64,000 nt of DNA from Sphingomonas sp. A2-49 (GTDB lineage Bacteria; Pseudomonadota; Alphaproteobacteria; Sphingomonadales; Sphingomonadaceae). The notes below the pieces were generated by a model. It saw nothing but the letters and a program-made list of their open reading frames with translations. It searched no databases and was not told the origin of the DNA. The number at the start of each line of letters is the position of its first letter. Within the stretch, counting starts at the first letter, position 1. The DNA is taken from positions 1 to 64,000 of the forward strand of contig NZ_JAJLPA010000024.1 of assembly GCF_025548555.1 (NCBI RefSeq), written 5' to 3'. The position numbers and the translations under genes are program-made. Shown in pieces: positions 63,347 to 64,000 of the stretch.

Positions 63347-64000
63347 ATGATGTTATATTCGAATGCTTTGGCTGCTTTTGCGCTGTTAGCGGCAGGCGAA
63401 AGCGCGCCGGTGCAGGGTCAAATCTATGCCTGCGGCGACGATCAGATTCGCGAATATACGGTCACCGGCGATGCCGCCGTGGAGACGTGGCGCTGGCGGG
63501 CGGCGGACGCGCGCGATCTGCCGGCGATCTACCGGACCAGGCTGCTTGCGCATATCGACGACTGCAAGCCGGTCGACGACGGCAGGGCGATCCTCGTCAC
63601 CGCTTCGACCGGGGGCGTCGTACTGATCGACCGTGCGACCGGGCACGTTCGATTCCGGGCGACCGCGCCGATGGCCCATTCGGCCGATCTGTTGCCCGGC
63701 GGCCATGCCGCGGTCGCACTATCGATCAACAAGAACGGTGATCGGCTGGAATTGTACGCGCTGTCGCGGAACGAACGACCGCTGGCCAGCGTGTCGTTGC
63801 CTTCAGGCCATGGCGCGGTCTGGGACGCGGGGCGGCAGCGGCTGTTCGCGCTGTCGCATGACCTGATCCAGGCATTCGCCTTCGATTCCAAGGCCGCCGA
63901 TCCGCATCTGACCGAAACCGCGCGCTGGACGCTGCCGGGCCGCCACGATGGCCACGACCTGTCGGCGACACCGGAAGGCGGCTATGTCGTCACCACCGAC
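63347..64000 (+). CDS. Secreted beta-propeller-like protein, partial (runs off right edge)
   Basis: 218 codons in the window, no stop. A short hydrophobic N-terminus (MMLYSNALAAFALLAAG) suggests a signal peptide. It is followed by repeated beta-rich blades: IYACGDDQIREYTV, GRAILVTASTGGVVLIDRATG, HAAVALSINKNGDRLELYAL and RLFALSHDLIQAFAFDS. This resembles quinoprotein-like propellers (perhaps DUF6528). AAGGA is placed 5 bp before the ATG. It is divergent from the Pho-box operon, 110 bp away, and may share the regulator. Confidence 0.7.
   Translation, partial: MMLYSNALAAFALLAAGESAPVQGQIYACGDDQIREYTVTGDAAVETWRWRAADARDLPAIYRTRLLAHIDDCKPVDDGRAILVTASTGGVVLIDRATGHVRFRATAPMAHSADLLPGGHAAVALSINKNGDRLELYALSRNERPLASVSLPSGHGAVWDAGRQRLFALSHDLIQAFAFDSKAADPHLTETARWTLPGRHDGHDLSATPEGGYVVTTD

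Overview
The window looks like chromosomal DNA from a sphingomonad (Alphaproteobacteria; Sphingomonas or a close relative). The evidence is high G+C, strong GC3 bias, several families typical of that group (TonB-dependent receptors of the Caulobacter/Xanthomonas type, tryptophan-halogenase-like flavoproteins, a DUF6445 protein, an HWE histidine kinase, an Mfd-like helicase) and proteins that read like their sphingomonad counterparts. The taxonomy is inferred from protein character only; there is no rRNA gene here.

Layout. 1-15.9 kb is mostly housekeeping: the 5' end of tonB, folB, a GNAT gene, a DUF1285-NUDIX-CCA tRNA nucleotidyltransferase run, a GGDEF/EAL protein, parC, an arylformamidase-like hydrolase plus kynureninase pair, purC-purS-purQ, a queuosine-precursor transporter and tRNA-Arg(TCT).

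15.9-23.3 kb is a complete, compact type II-C CRISPR-Cas locus: tracrRNA (+ strand, with its own terminator), cas9 (1046 aa, all RuvC and HNH catalytic residues present), cas1, cas2 and an array of 37 repeats and 36 spacers. The tracrRNA anti-repeat pairs with the minus-strand transcript of the array, so the array is predicted to be read towards the cas genes. There is no csn2 or cas4.

23.6-34.4 kb is a TonB/LacI-controlled sugar locus: a flavin-dependent halogenase-like protein, a TonB-dependent receptor and a LacI regulator on +, then GH68, GH36 and an SLC45-type MFS carrier as a tightly overlapping minus-strand operon, then a DUF6445 protein. Raffinose-family oligosaccharides or sucrose/melibiose are the likely substrates. 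A shared TTGCAATCGATTG site lies before both the receptor and the operon.

34.5-45.6 kb holds signal transduction genes (hybrid histidine kinase; divergently, a winged-helix-like protein, an HWE kinase and a receiver protein), some small proteins, and an Mfd-like helicase.

45.8-58.3 kb is a second minus-strand carbohydrate locus: GH95, three HSL-type esterases, GH37 trehalase, MFS, TonB-dependent receptor and LacI. Five genes from receptor to trehalase are nearly gapless. The mix of esterases and trehalase suggests an acylated trehalose as substrate. A probable 6S RNA lies at about 48.52-48.68 kb.

58.3-59.8 kb has no intact gene; it holds a GntR-regulator relic. 59.8-63.2 kb is a TonB receptor plus class-A-like acid phosphatase operon behind a well-formed Pho box, and a divergent secreted beta-propeller-like gene runs off the right edge.
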